A stretch of DNA of 64,000 bases, taken from Pedobacter sp. AJM (GTDB lineage: Bacteria; Bacteroidota; Bacteroidia; Sphingobacteriales; Sphingobacteriaceae). The stretch's first letter is position 1; each line of letters begins with the position of its first letter. Positions 34,867-42,942 of the stretch are shown here, in pieces. The notes under the pieces were generated by a model that was not told the origin of the DNA, ran no database searches, and saw only the letters and a program-made list of their open reading frames with translations. The DNA is taken from positions 186,001 through 250,000 of the forward strand of contig NZ_NHOT01000005.1 of the NCBI RefSeq assembly GCF_002197755.1. The letters run 5' to 3'. Position numbers and translations under genes: made by a program.

Positions 34867-35475
34867 ATGAATACAACAAAAAAAGTGCTCTTGATCAATG
34901 CACATCTAACCTACCCTAATCGGTCGGAGGGATTATTAAATCAGGCATTTCATCAAAAAGCAAAAGACTTTTTCCTGTCAAAGGGTTTCGAAGTTTTAGA
35001 AACTAAAGTTGAGGATGGATATCATGTGGATATAGAGGTAGAAAAACATCTGGCAGCAGATATCATCGTTTTACAGACCCCAATTAATTGGTTTAGTACG
35101 CCTTGGATATATAAAAAATACGTGGATGAAGTTTTTGACGGCGGATTCATTAAATCGACATTCTTTGAAAACGATGGCAGAACACGTCAGGATCCGACCA
35201 GACAATATGGAACAGGTGGAAAAATGATGGGAAAGAAATTTATGGTTAGTAGTACGTGGAATGCGCCAAAGGAAAGTTTTGACAATAGCGATCAGCTTTT
35301 GTATGAAGGTAGAAGTACAACTGATGCCTTAATAAATATTACAACGACTTATCGTTTTTGCGGGGTGGAAATTGTGCCGGATTACAACTGTTTTGATATT
35401 TACAAAGATGGCGGCATCTCAGGCACCTTAGAAAGGTATCCCGAACATTTAGAAAAAGTTTTTAATTTGTCTTAG
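34867..35475 (+). CDS. NAD(P)H quinone reductase-like flavoprotein (MdaB type)
   Basis: A 202-aa flavodoxin-like fold protein of the NQO1/MdaB group. It starts with a beta strand and phosphate loop (KVLLINAHLTYPNRSEGLLN), then has HLAADIIVLQTPINWFSTPW with the FMN/FAD-binding tryptophan segment, GRTRQDPTRQYGTGG, and MVSSTWNAPKESFDN. These are the MdaB blocks. It reduces quinones by two electrons in the cytoplasm. It is divergent from an HxlR gene, which supports control by quinones or electrophiles. Confidence 0.88.
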   Translation: MNTTKKVLLINAHLTYPNRSEGLLNQAFHQKAKDFFLSKGFEVLETKVEDGYHVDIEVEKHLAADIIVLQTPINWFSTPWIYKKYVDEVFDGGFIKSTFFENDGRTRQDPTRQYGTGGKMMGKKFMVSSTWNAPKESFDNSDQLLYEGRSTTDALINITTTYRFCGVEIVPDYNCFDIYKDGGISGTLERYPEHLEKVFNLS

Positions 35476-35586
35476 TCACAACAATTCAGTTCTGCACATC
35501 AACAAAGTAATACTTAGTCAATAAAGAGGGTTTTTTATACAAAGAAAATTTTAACCTATATTTATCTCCATTAATCTATCGCGTTT

Positions 35587-36408
35587 TTGAAAAATTACCT
35601 AAATAAGCCTGTAACACAATCCCCATTTATAGAGGTATTTAGGTTGGAGGAATTACGTGCTGGTACTTTCGATTATTATCAGCGGTTTAATTTCCATCAA
35701 GTGCTATGGAGTACGGAGATTAACGGAACCATTACTTTTAGTATTGATTTTACTGACTTTGAAATGCATGGCCATCAGGCCGTGGTCATTTACCCATACC
35801 AGAATATTAAAATAGACCTGACTGATAAAGAAGGCTATTTATTCTTAATTAATAATGATGTATTCTTTTGGATCAACCAGAAAATCGGTTCCGATTATCT
35901 GAATGGGTATTTTATAAACAAGCTGGTATCCTTTGACAGTAAAAGTGCCATAACAATGGGGAAAATCGTTGATTTACTTCTGACGGAGTACGGTGCCGAT
36001 AACAGGGCTTTAATGATGGAAAGCTATGTTTTTTCGCTTTTATTTCAGGTGTCATCTATTTTTGAAGGAAGCCCGGGGCCCAGAGATTATGTAGATTATC
36101 CCGTTTTCGGAAAACTGATGAGTTTGATAGAACTGCATTTTATTAAAGAAAAAGGAACGGCCTTTTATATCAAACAGTTAAATATTTCAGCAAAAAAGCT
36201 CAATCAGATCTGCGATAGCATCACCAATAAAAATCTAAAGTATCTAATTCAGGATCGCATTGTTATGGAGATCCGCAAGGAATTGCATCTCGGTAAAAAG
36301 ACCGTGAAAGAAATAGCATATGATCTGGGGTTTACTGAACCCGCTTACCTTACCCGTTTTACAAAAAAACATACAGGCCTGACCCCAAAAGAATTCTTAA
36401 AGCAGTAA
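35587..36408 (+). CDS. AraC-family transcriptional regulator
   Basis: A 273-aa regulator. The N-terminal 160 residues look like a cupin-type sensor (FNFHQVLWSTEINGTITFSID, VVIYPYQNIKIDL). The C-terminal 100 residues form the double HTH with VKEIAYDLGFTEPAYLTRF and HTGLTPKEF. The start is TTG at 35587; a stop lies five codons upstream and the first internal ATG is at residue 60, so TTG is the only good choice. It lies 144 bp before the catalase-like gene and may control it. Confidence 0.85.
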   Translation: MKNYLNKPVTQSPFIEVFRLEELRAGTFDYYQRFNFHQVLWSTEINGTITFSIDFTDFEMHGHQAVVIYPYQNIKIDLTDKEGYLFLINNDVFFWINQKIGSDYLNGYFINKLVSFDSKSAITMGKIVDLLLTEYGADNRALMMESYVFSLLFQVSSIFEGSPGPRDYVDYPVFGKLMSLIELHFIKEKGTAFYIKQLNISAKKLNQICDSITNKNLKYLIQDRIVMEIRKELHLGKKTVKEIAYDLGFTEPAYLTRFTKKHTGLTPKEFLKQ

Positions 36409-36458
36409 AGTCCTTTTTTTTAGCTGGAAAGTGTAATTTTTTTCTTTCTCCCTTACGC

Positions 36459-36466
36459 TACATTTG
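36459..36466 (+). promoter_or_regulatory. -7 box upstream of leader ORF and catalase-like gene
   Basis: TACATTTG is an exact match to TAnnTTTG, 18 bp before the ATG of the short leader frame. A -33 TTTG is not clear; the region is T-rich. Confidence 0.45.
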
Positions 36467-36484
36467 TGCGGTAATTAAATAGAA

Positions 36485-36556
36485 ATGGAAAAATACACAT
36501 CAAGACAAACTATTGTAGTTTGCACACCGGCACCTAATCATATTGGGCTATTATGA
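36485..36556 (+). CDS. 23-aa leader ORF coupled to the catalase-like gene
   Basis: ATG at 36485 opens a 23-codon frame, MEKYTSRQTIVVCTPAPNHI and three more residues, whose TGA stop overlaps the ATG of the catalase-like gene (ATGA). A -7 box lies 18 bp upstream. The 4-bp overlap suggests that translation of the leader feeds the peroxidase gene. The one cysteine may matter for redox control, but this is a guess. Confidence 0.4.
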   Translation: MEKYTSRQTIVVCTPAPNHIGLL

Positions 36557-37653
36557 AAAAAGAGGCTTTAGTTACCTATCTCAGAACAAAGCGTGTTCCG
36601 TTGATATTGTGTGGTATTCTGCTGATTGCAGGAACATTAGTTTTGGCGTTTGCCTGGTCAGCAGGCCTGATTGGCGGACGTATTACTACCAGAACATTTT
36701 TAAAGGACACGCCTAAGACATATCCTGCAGGCTACCGTCGTGCCCATGGTAAAGGTATTTGTTTCGAGGGCACTTTCCGTGCCTCTGGTGAAGCTGTACC
36801 ATATTCTATTGCGAGCGTGTTTGCCCAGCAAAAAGTTCCGGTTATAGGCCGTTTCTCATTAGGTAGTCCCGATCCCTATGCCCCTGATAATTCCACCCGA
36901 ACGGCCAGTATGGCCTTGATGCTTACTGCTGATGACGGAGAACAATGGCGGATGAAATTGAACAATGAACCTTTTTTTGCTACCCGTGATGCAGAAGGTT
37001 TTCTCAAACAAATGGAGGCATATAAGCCCAACCCGTCTACGGGATCTCCGGATCCGGCACGAGTGACCGCTTTTTTGAAAGAATATCCGGAAGCAAAGAA
37101 ATATGTAAAATGGGATGCGACTGCACCCTGGACCCGCAGTTTCGCCGGAGCACAGTACAACGTTATTAATTCGTTCATTTTAATTGATAAAAATGGCAAA
37201 AAGCAGGCAATACGCTGGTCTATGCGGCCACATGCGGCATTCACTTCGTGGAGCGTAAGCCAACGTAAACAAGCCAGCCACGATTTCCTGTTTGAAGATT
37301 TGAAAAAGCGTATTCAAAAAGGTCCTTTATACTGGGATTTGGTTATTACATTAGCGGAACCAGGTGATGCGGTAAATGACCCTTCACAGGTATGGCCGGA
37401 AAGCCGCAGACAGATAGTGGCCGGCACATTGGAAGTATCCCATGTTTTTGACCAGGCGGATGGTGGTTGCCGGGATGTTAACTTCGATCCTACCCGTGTA
37501 CCAAAAGGAATTACCCTATCTGATGACCCGGTTCTGCGAGCCCGGGCAGGCATTTATGCTCATTCGCATAGCGATCGTGTACGGGAGATCGGCTATGGTA
37601 AGGCTACGGATGCAGTAGTCAAACATCAAAATGATAATCCTAAAAACAAGTAA
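36553..37653 (+). CDS. Membrane-anchored catalase-related peroxidase
   Basis: A 366-aa heme protein of the catalase-like peroxidase group (SrpA type, about 300 to 370 residues, shorter than true catalases). Residues 14-35 form an N-terminal membrane anchor, so the enzyme is probably periplasmic. The distal histidine is H65 in RRAHGKGICFEG. The proximal heme tyrosine is likely Y335, in RARAGIY with R331 four residues before, as in catalases. It lacks the C-terminal flavodoxin-like domain. The next gene encodes a b561-type cytochrome 2 bp away, which is a common pairing and could supply electrons for peroxide reduction. Confidence 0.9.
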   Translation: MKKEALVTYLRTKRVPLILCGILLIAGTLVLAFAWSAGLIGGRITTRTFLKDTPKTYPAGYRRAHGKGICFEGTFRASGEAVPYSIASVFAQQKVPVIGRFSLGSPDPYAPDNSTRTASMALMLTADDGEQWRMKLNNEPFFATRDAEGFLKQMEAYKPNPSTGSPDPARVTAFLKEYPEAKKYVKWDATAPWTRSFAGAQYNVINSFILIDKNGKKQAIRWSMRPHAAFTSWSVSQRKQASHDFLFEDLKKRIQKGPLYWDLVITLAEPGDAVNDPSQVWPESRRQIVAGTLEVSHVFDQADGGCRDVNFDPTRVPKGITLSDDPVLRARAGIYAHSHSDRVREIGYGKATDAVVKHQNDNPKNK

Positions 37654-37655
37654 CC

Positions 37656-38255
37656 ATGTCTGGAAAGAAAAATAGACCATCGGCTCCTCCAACGCAATTC
37701 AATATTACCGCGCGAATATTGCACTGGCTTATGGCAGCAATGATACTGGCTATGATATTTGTCGGCTTAGGTATGATGACCTCCCTAACCTGGAGGCCCT
37801 GGTTACTTGACCTCCATGTGCCTTTAGGTATAGCTATCCTGCTATTGGTCATTATCCGTTTTATAAACAGGTTAAGTTTTCCTGTACCAAAAATGCCTGT
37901 TAGCATGTCCAAATTTCAATCGAAAGCAGCAGGAACCTTGCACTGGCTATTTTACGGTATGATGCTGGCTTTGCCCCTCACCGGATGGGCACAATTGTCT
38001 GCCGGAGGTTTTCCGGTAAAATTGTTTCCAGGTGTAAATCTTTCTCCAATCCTACCGCAGAGCCCACTTTTATATGCATTGTTACATGACGCTCACAGGG
38101 TGATGGCCTGGGCACTTTTCTTTATGGTAGTAGGACACTTTTCGGCAGCATTGTTACATGCCTGGGTATATCGTGACGGGATATTTTCAAGTATCACATG
38201 GGGAAGAAAAATGACTATTAGGTCTGAAGAACCTCCTGCCAGCGCGGCAGAATAA
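37656..38255 (+). CDS. Cytochrome b561-type membrane protein
   Basis: A 199-aa inner-membrane diheme cytochrome b. There are four helices; histidines that could bind heme sit in ARILHWLMAAMIL, LDLHVPLGIAIL, GTLHWLFYGMMLAL and HDAHRVMAWALFF, as in YodB/b561. It starts 2 bp after the catalase-like peroxidase gene, so the two are one transcript. It probably passes quinol electrons to the periplasmic peroxidase; this is inferred from the pairing. Confidence 0.9.
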   Translation: MSGKKNRPSAPPTQFNITARILHWLMAAMILAMIFVGLGMMTSLTWRPWLLDLHVPLGIAILLLVIIRFINRLSFPVPKMPVSMSKFQSKAAGTLHWLFYGMMLALPLTGWAQLSAGGFPVKLFPGVNLSPILPQSPLLYALLHDAHRVMAWALFFMVVGHFSAALLHAWVYRDGIFSSITWGRKMTIRSEEPPASAAE

Positions 38256-38509
38256 TAAAAAAAATAATAGTAATAATTGGTTCAATCGAAAAGTCAATGT
38301 TTTGTGTTGTAACTTTAGCCAACAATATTAGGTCTTAGAAATAAGATTGTAGGTGATAACTTTATCAAACCCAGCTTTACCATAAGCACACCACTAATGT
38401 ATTGTCGCGGCATGGTAGTTGCATCTCGACTTAACGCGCTATAACTTCTTATTTAAAAAGCATAAACACAGACTGGCAGGCAAACACTTGCAAAAATTCT
38501 TAGCTGCTC

Positions 38510-38734
38510 ATGGCTTTCAAACATATCATGAGCTATGTGAAAATGCTTTTTCTCGCGGAGATATGGGAGACTAATGAGAAAATAATTTTAGTACCAACTT
38601 TAAATGGAGGAGAAAGTAATCGACAAAGTGGCTTTCATTCATTAGACTGGAAGAGCATTAGTTGCAATAAAGAAATATCAAATGAGGAATTGGATGCAAT
38701 TGTTCACAAAGCATGGCGCAGATGTGATGAATAA
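38510..38734 (+). CDS. Short protein of unknown function, perhaps an immunity-protein relic
   Basis: A 74-aa frame. The end, SNEELDAIVHKAWRRCDE, and the middle ILVPTLNGGESNRQSGF, weakly recall the C-terminal part of contact-dependent inhibition immunity proteins (EELG.AV..A..RC). The N-terminal half of such proteins is missing and no toxin is near. It may be a leftover 3' part of such a gene or an unrelated small protein. The start is uncertain. Confidence 0.35.
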   Translation: MAFKHIMSYVKMLFLAEIWETNEKIILVPTLNGGESNRQSGFHSLDWKSISCNKEISNEELDAIVHKAWRRCDE

Positions 38735-38905
38735 TAGTCTAACAAAATCATACGCTGCGATATATAATAATTAGCTAAGTCTCGTGTTTTATTCATAAAA
38801 CATATCGTTTTGCAAACTTATTTGCAACCACAGTCAAAACGGCACCGAAGGGCGACAAGTGCTTTTGCCCGGTGGTTGCCTGAACACGAAAAGTGACGGG
38901 CAAAA

Positions 38906-38945
38906 AAATAGGCCATCACATGATAACTGATAAGACGGCCTATTT
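38906..38945 (-). terminator. Rho-independent terminator of the SDR gene
   Basis: A 9-bp perfect stem (38906-38914 with 38937-38945), GC-rich at the top, followed on the minus strand by a run of T. It lies 19 bp past the stop codon of the SDR gene. Confidence 0.75.
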
Positions 38946-38964
38946 CCAGATAACTAAATTTCAA

Positions 38965-39864
38965 CTACGGATGTCCGTTTCCGCCTGCTGCACCATAAAT
39001 TTGTCCGGTGGCATAACTGGCATCGCTGTCTGCAAGTTGCACATAGATAGCGGCCAGCTCTGCCGGTTGACCCGGTCGGCCCAATGGCGTCACCTCACCG
39101 AAATTGACGATGGCATCCTGCGGCTGCCCGCCACTGGTTTGTAAGGGCGTCCACACGGGGCCGGGTGCGACACCATTCACACGAATACCTTTTGGCCCCA
39201 GTTGTTTGGCCAGTGACTTAACAAAGGCTACATTCGCGGCCTTGGTTTGGGCATAATCGAATAAATTTTCTGAAGGATCATAGGCCTGTACCGAACTGGT
39301 GGCAATAATCACTGCACCTTCTGCCAGCAGCGGCAATGCCGCTTTAGTAATCCAGAACGGGGCGTACACGTTTGTTTTCATGGTGGTATCAAAATGTTCG
39401 GTACTGATATCCAGGAGTGAATCTACAGCTTGCTGGTGCCCGGCATTGTTCACCAAAATATCTATTCCGCCTAATTTTTCCGCGGCTTCTGCCACCAGTG
39501 ATTGACAAAAGGCTTCACTGGTGATGTCGCCAGGAATCCCAAAACCCTTTCTGCCAGCTTTTGCTATCCATGTCAGTACTTCATCTGCATCAGATTGCTC
39601 CTGGGGTAGATAATTAATTACTACATCTGCTCCTTCTCTGGCATAGGCAATGGCTGCTGCCCGGCCTATGCCAGAATCACCACCGGTGATCAGCGCCTTG
39701 CGGCCGGCGAGCCTTCCTGAACCTTTATAACTTTCTTCACCATGATCCGGAACAGGATTCATTTTAGAAGCCAGACCGGGAACTTCCTGCGGCTGTTTTT
39801 CAAAGGGTGGTTGAGGGTATCTATTTAAGGGGTTTATTAATGGTTTTTGATCTTGATTAAGCAT
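38965..39864 (-). CDS. SDR-family oxidoreductase of the general stress protein 39 type
   Basis: A 299-aa NAD(P)-dependent short-chain dehydrogenase. The Rossmann motif is ITGGDSGIGRAAAIAYAREG, the active site has Y and K in YAQTKAANVAF, and NNAGHQ is also present. The 45-residue N-terminal extension rich in Pro (NRYPQPPFEKQPQEVPG) marks the GSP39/YhdF/YghA subgroup, linked to general stress. The substrate is not known. It precedes a group of stress-type genes that run in the opposite direction. Confidence 0.9.
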   Translation of the reverse strand: MLNQDQKPLINPLNRYPQPPFEKQPQEVPGLASKMNPVPDHGEESYKGSGRLAGRKALITGGDSGIGRAAAIAYAREGADVVINYLPQEQSDADEVLTWIAKAGRKGFGIPGDITSEAFCQSLVAEAAEKLGGIDILVNNAGHQQAVDSLLDISTEHFDTTMKTNVYAPFWITKAALPLLAEGAVIIATSSVQAYDPSENLFDYAQTKAANVAFVKSLAKQLGPKGIRVNGVAPGPVWTPLQTSGGQPQDAIVNFGEVTPLGRPGQPAELAAIYVQLADSDASYATGQIYGAAGGNGHP

Positions 39865-40107
39865 ATTTTGTTAAATTTTTGTGACCGTTTAAACATCCGG
39901 ATCGATACCTGGCCAGGCCTATCCATCCGGAAAGTATGCTGCACTCCGGCGGCTTACTTATTATTTCAACAGTAAAAATTTAACATTTGTTCAGGATAAA
40001 ATGGATTTTTTGCATTCGGCGCGATTCTTTTCGGTTACATAGCCAGAAAATAGCTGCCCAATGGCGATAATGCTAAACCTTATGGTCCAGAATGTTGTTT
40101 ATCTGAT

Positions 40108-40299
40108 ATGGATAAGATTAGAAAAGACGATGGTCGTGATGATGCTAAAGTAGATCTTAACGATCCGAATGATATTTCATATGCGGCACAGCAAGCCGGC
40201 ATCAGCGCTGAAAAGTATAAGGAATATGCTAAGGCAGCCGGTACGAGCGGCAGGCAAGCCATTGCCAAATATATTGAAGAACATGAAAAACAAGCTTAA
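40108..40299 (+). CDS. DUF3606 family small protein
   Basis: A 63-aa soluble protein with the DUF3606 pattern: DLNDPNDISYAAQQAGISAE followed by KAAGTSGRQAIAKYI. These small proteins are common in soil bacteria, often near stress genes, and have no known role. The start ATG is preceded by an A/G-rich stretch. The gene lies between the SDR gene and the four-helix-bundle protein. Confidence 0.8.
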   Translation: MDKIRKDDGRDDAKVDLNDPNDISYAAQQAGISAEKYKEYAKAAGTSGRQAIAKYIEEHEKQA

Positions 40300-40471
40300 C
40301 GCAACAGGAAAGGTACATGTTTTTTGCCGGCTCTTTATAACAGATCTGATCAGAAAGCAAAAATTGCATCCAATTTAAATATCCCTCCTCATATTTTATC
40401 ATGCAGCTATTTATAAAATTTGCAAACTATTAAGGAGGAGATCAGTTTCTCCTATAACTAAATTATAAAAA

Positions 40472-40924
40472 ATGGAAAATAATCAAGAAATCATCAGTGA
40501 CCTTAAAAGCCTGGTATCGATTATAAATGATGGAAAAGAAGGATACGAATCTGCTGCTGAAACAACGGAAAGTGCAGATTTAAAAGCCATCTTTCTTCAG
40601 TTTGCTGCCGAACGTAAGGCTTACGAACTGGAACTTAAGGCGCACCTGGCCGCACACGGCGGATCTTCAGATAATGATGAGGGTGGTATTTTAGGTGCGA
40701 TCCACAGAACCTGGATCGACATTAAGGAAGCCTTGAGCAGCAAAGAAGATGTGGCTGTTTTAGGCGCAGTTGAAACCGGTGAAAAAGCAGCCATTGAAAA
40801 ATATGATGCTTTGATCGGGCATCCGGAAACACATGCCGATCATATTGGTTTATTAACCAGGCAACGAGACGGCATCCAGAAAGCATTATCCGAAATCTCC
40901 TTTTTAAAAACATCAAGAGCGTAA
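40472..40924 (+). CDS. PA2169-type four-helix-bundle protein (DUF2383)
   Basis: A 150-aa protein predicted to be a ferritin-like four-helix bundle. Helical blocks run through LKSLVSIINDGKEGYESAAE, FAAERKAYELELKAHL, and GAVETGEKAAIEKYDALI. PA2169-family proteins are abundant under stress, but their function is open. An AGGAGA-TCTCCT hairpin lies in the leader about 30 bp before the start. It probably forms a small transcription unit with the two genes that follow. Confidence 0.85.
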   Translation: MENNQEIISDLKSLVSIINDGKEGYESAAETTESADLKAIFLQFAAERKAYELELKAHLAAHGGSSDNDEGGILGAIHRTWIDIKEALSSKEDVAVLGAVETGEKAAIEKYDALIGHPETHADHIGLLTRQRDGIQKALSEISFLKTSRA

Positions 40925-40973
40925 ATATTTAGTCCTGCCCCACATGCAGGGCTTTTTATGGCATCCTGAAATT

Positions 40974-41240
40974 ATGGAAAAATACAAGATAAAACACGAA
41001 GCCGACCAGCACACCTATGAATTTGAAGTGGCTCAGTATCCTTTCCGCGATGGGGAAACCTGTAAGTACACCGTGTTTTATGAAGGCAAAATGGTCGCTT
41101 CATTCGAGCCCGATAGCTGTCATGTACTTCATATCTGTAAAAATGATTCAGGTTTTGATGAAACGCTGCTTGGTTTGCTGGCTGATGAAATGGAATACCG
41201 CCATCCGGATCTTCTTCCTGATCAGGGAGAAAACAAATAA
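40974..41240 (+). CDS. Conserved small protein of unknown function
   Basis: An 88-aa soluble protein starting MEKYKIKHEADQHTYEFEV. It is beta-rich at first (KYTVFYEGKMVASFEPDS) with a helical end. I chose the internal ATG at 40974 over the in-frame ATG at 40944 since the latter would add a stretch that looks like leader sequence. The stop overlaps the start of the 2H phosphoesterase gene by one base (TAATG), so the two are coupled. I do not recognise the family. Confidence 0.65.
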   Translation: MEKYKIKHEADQHTYEFEVAQYPFRDGETCKYTVFYEGKMVASFEPDSCHVLHICKNDSGFDETLLGLLADEMEYRHPDLLPDQGENK

Positions 41241-41734
41241 TGGCAGGTGTATGCACTTTAACCCTGCAATTAGATGCTGAAAGTCAGGCATTTTTTAACC
41301 GAGAACGCAAAAAGCATTTTCCACCGGCGATTAATTACCTGGATGCACACCTTACACTTTTTCATCAATTGCCTGATGAACATAATACCATTGGAAAAAT
41401 TACTGAATTGAAAGGTTCAGCTTTTGAGCTGGAGATCACTAAGCCAATGCATTTGGGCAACGGCGTTGCCTATGAAATTAACAGCGATGAAATTATGCGG
41501 CTGCATCAGTATCTTGCTGATCTGTTTAAGGCTGATTTGATTCCGCAGGACAGGCAAAAATTCAGGCCACACGTGACCATTCAGAATAAGGTTCAACCTG
41601 CAACGGCCAGGGCCTTACTTTCTGATATTCAGCATCACTTTGTCCCTTTTACTGCGGTGGCAACCGGTCTCGACCTCTGGAAGTACCTGGGCGGACCGTG
41701 GCAGCATGTTCAAAGCTTTCCTTTTACAGGTTAA
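41240..41734 (+). CDS. 2'-5' RNA ligase-like 2H phosphoesterase
   Basis: A 164-aa protein of the 2H phosphoesterase fold. Both HxT/S motifs are present: HLTLFH (residues 37-42) and HVTIQN (about residues 113-118). Two duplicated halves surround a cleft. Members act on cyclic phosphates or 2',5' links in RNA or nucleotides; the substrate here is unknown. It is coupled to the preceding small gene. A bidirectional hairpin lies after it. Confidence 0.85.
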   Translation: MAGVCTLTLQLDAESQAFFNRERKKHFPPAINYLDAHLTLFHQLPDEHNTIGKITELKGSAFELEITKPMHLGNGVAYEINSDEIMRLHQYLADLFKADLIPQDRQKFRPHVTIQNKVQPATARALLSDIQHHFVPFTAVATGLDLWKYLGGPWQHVQSFPFTG

Positions 41735-41785
41735 ATCTGAACCGGATCAGACCGGTTTATTAACGAATGTGCAGTTTAAATACCA

Positions 41786-41816
41786 ATTGGAGGGAAAAAT
41801 AAAAATTCCCTCCAAT
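41786..41816. terminator. Bidirectional terminator between 2H and nitroreductase genes
   Basis: A perfect 11-bp stem with A/T-rich loop (41786-41796 and 41806-41816). A run of A and T follows on the plus strand. It sits between two convergent genes and can serve both. Confidence 0.75.
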
Positions 41817-41824
41817 AAAAATAA

Positions 41825-42463
41825 TTAACGGTACTCGATGACAAATTCTGATTTCGGATTTCGTACTTTCTTCATTCCGGCTAACCAATCGCCTTCCTGG
41901 TCACGATAACCTAGGTACAACAGTGTGACACTGCGCAATCCTTTTTCGTTTAAGCCTAATACTTCATCTACCAATGCACTGTCGAAACCTTCAGCAGGTG
42001 TACTGTCTACCCGCAATTCAGCAGCCATCGCAATTGACATGGCAAAACCAATATAGGATTGATGTGCCGTATGGATGAAGTTTTTTTCAGCTGCTTCATC
42101 ATTTAAATAAATGCCTTTGATCTTGTCTGTATAACTGGAAAACCTTCCGCGCGGCAATCCCCTTTCATCTGTGGTGCGATCATAGATGGCATCAATACGT
42201 TCTTCGGTATAATTATCCCATGCGGCAAATACTAAAACATGAGAACAATCCACCATCACTTCAGGGTTTAAAGCATTATGGCTTAGTTTTTCTTTCAGTT
42301 CCTGGTTGGATACCACCAAAACCCTGAACTGTTGCAGTCCTGAGGAAGTTGGTGCCAATCTGGCGGCTTCCACAATCTTATCTATATTTTCTTCGCTTAC
42401 TTTTTTCGAAGGGTCGTATTTTTTAGCGGCATATCTCCACTGTAATGATTCTAATAATCCCAT
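41825..42463 (-). CDS. Nitroreductase-family NAD(P)H flavoprotein
   Basis: A 212-aa FMN enzyme of the NfsB type: WRYAAKKYDPSKKVSEEN at the start, AARLAPTSSGLQQFRVLVV, and the late GLRSVTLLYLGYRD. It reduces nitro compounds, quinones or similar substrates. It ends the same-strand gene group that also has Ohr, aldehyde dehydrogenase and OhrR, and so probably handles electrophile stress. It starts 32 bp after ohr. Confidence 0.9.
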   Translation of the reverse strand: MGLLESLQWRYAAKKYDPSKKVSEENIDKIVEAARLAPTSSGLQQFRVLVVSNQELKEKLSHNALNPEVMVDCSHVLVFAAWDNYTEERIDAIYDRTTDERGLPRGRFSSYTDKIKGIYLNDEAAEKNFIHTAHQSYIGFAMSIAMAAELRVDSTPAEGFDSALVDEVLGLNEKGLRSVTLLYLGYRDQEGDWLAGMKKVRNPKSEFVIEYR

Positions 42464-42495
42464 TTTTATTGGTTTTAATTTAATAATGATTCTGA

Positions 42496-42918
42496 TTAAT
42501 GATTGGTAACTGAAATGCTTACTTCAATGTTTCCGCGTGTAGCATTAGAATACGGACAGATCTGATGTGCTTTATCTGCTAAAGCCTGCGCTTCTTCCAT
42601 ACTCACCTGCGGGATGTTTACGGCTAGCTTAACTGCCAGGCCAAAACCACCGTTTTCGATCTGGCCAATGCTTACTTCTGCCTTCACGCTGGTTTCCCCA
42701 GTAGCTACTTTACCTTGTTTGATGATTAAATTCAATGCACTATCAAAACACGCCGCATAACCTCCGGCAAATAATTGTTCAGGATTGGTATAATTATCGT
42801 CTGCACCGCCCAGTGCTTTTGGCATGCGCACCTCAACGTCTAAAATACCATTATCGCTTTTAATGTGTCCATTGCGGCCACCTGTTGCAGTTGCTTCTGC
42901 TGTATATAAAACTTTCAT
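42496..42918 (-). CDS. ohr: Organic hydroperoxide resistance protein Ohr
   Basis: A 140-aa thiol peroxidase that reduces organic hydroperoxides. The two catalytic cysteines of the Ohr subgroup are C57 (GGYAACFDSAL) and C121 (HQICPYSNATRGN). The N terminus LYTAEATATGGRNGHIKSD is typical. It works with lipoyl-protein reductants. It belongs with ohrR further upstream on the same strand and is probably controlled by it. Confidence 0.95.
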   Translation of the reverse strand: MKVLYTAEATATGGRNGHIKSDNGILDVEVRMPKALGGADDNYTNPEQLFAGGYAACFDSALNLIIKQGKVATGETSVKAEVSIGQIENGGFGLAVKLAVNIPQVSMEEAQALADKAHQICPYSNATRGNIEVSISVTNH

Positions 42919-42942
42919 TTTGAATATAAAATTGTTGTGAAT

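Larger units (their letters stand above)
38256..38964. other. 709-bp region with one doubtful frame and a terminator
   Basis: Holds the 74-aa frame at 38510-38734, the SDR terminator at 38906-38945 and otherwise no recognised element. A second, overlapping frame upstream (LQKFLAAHGFQTYHELCENA) suggests that an older gene has been broken here. No repeats or mobile-element genes seen. Confidence 0.5.
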
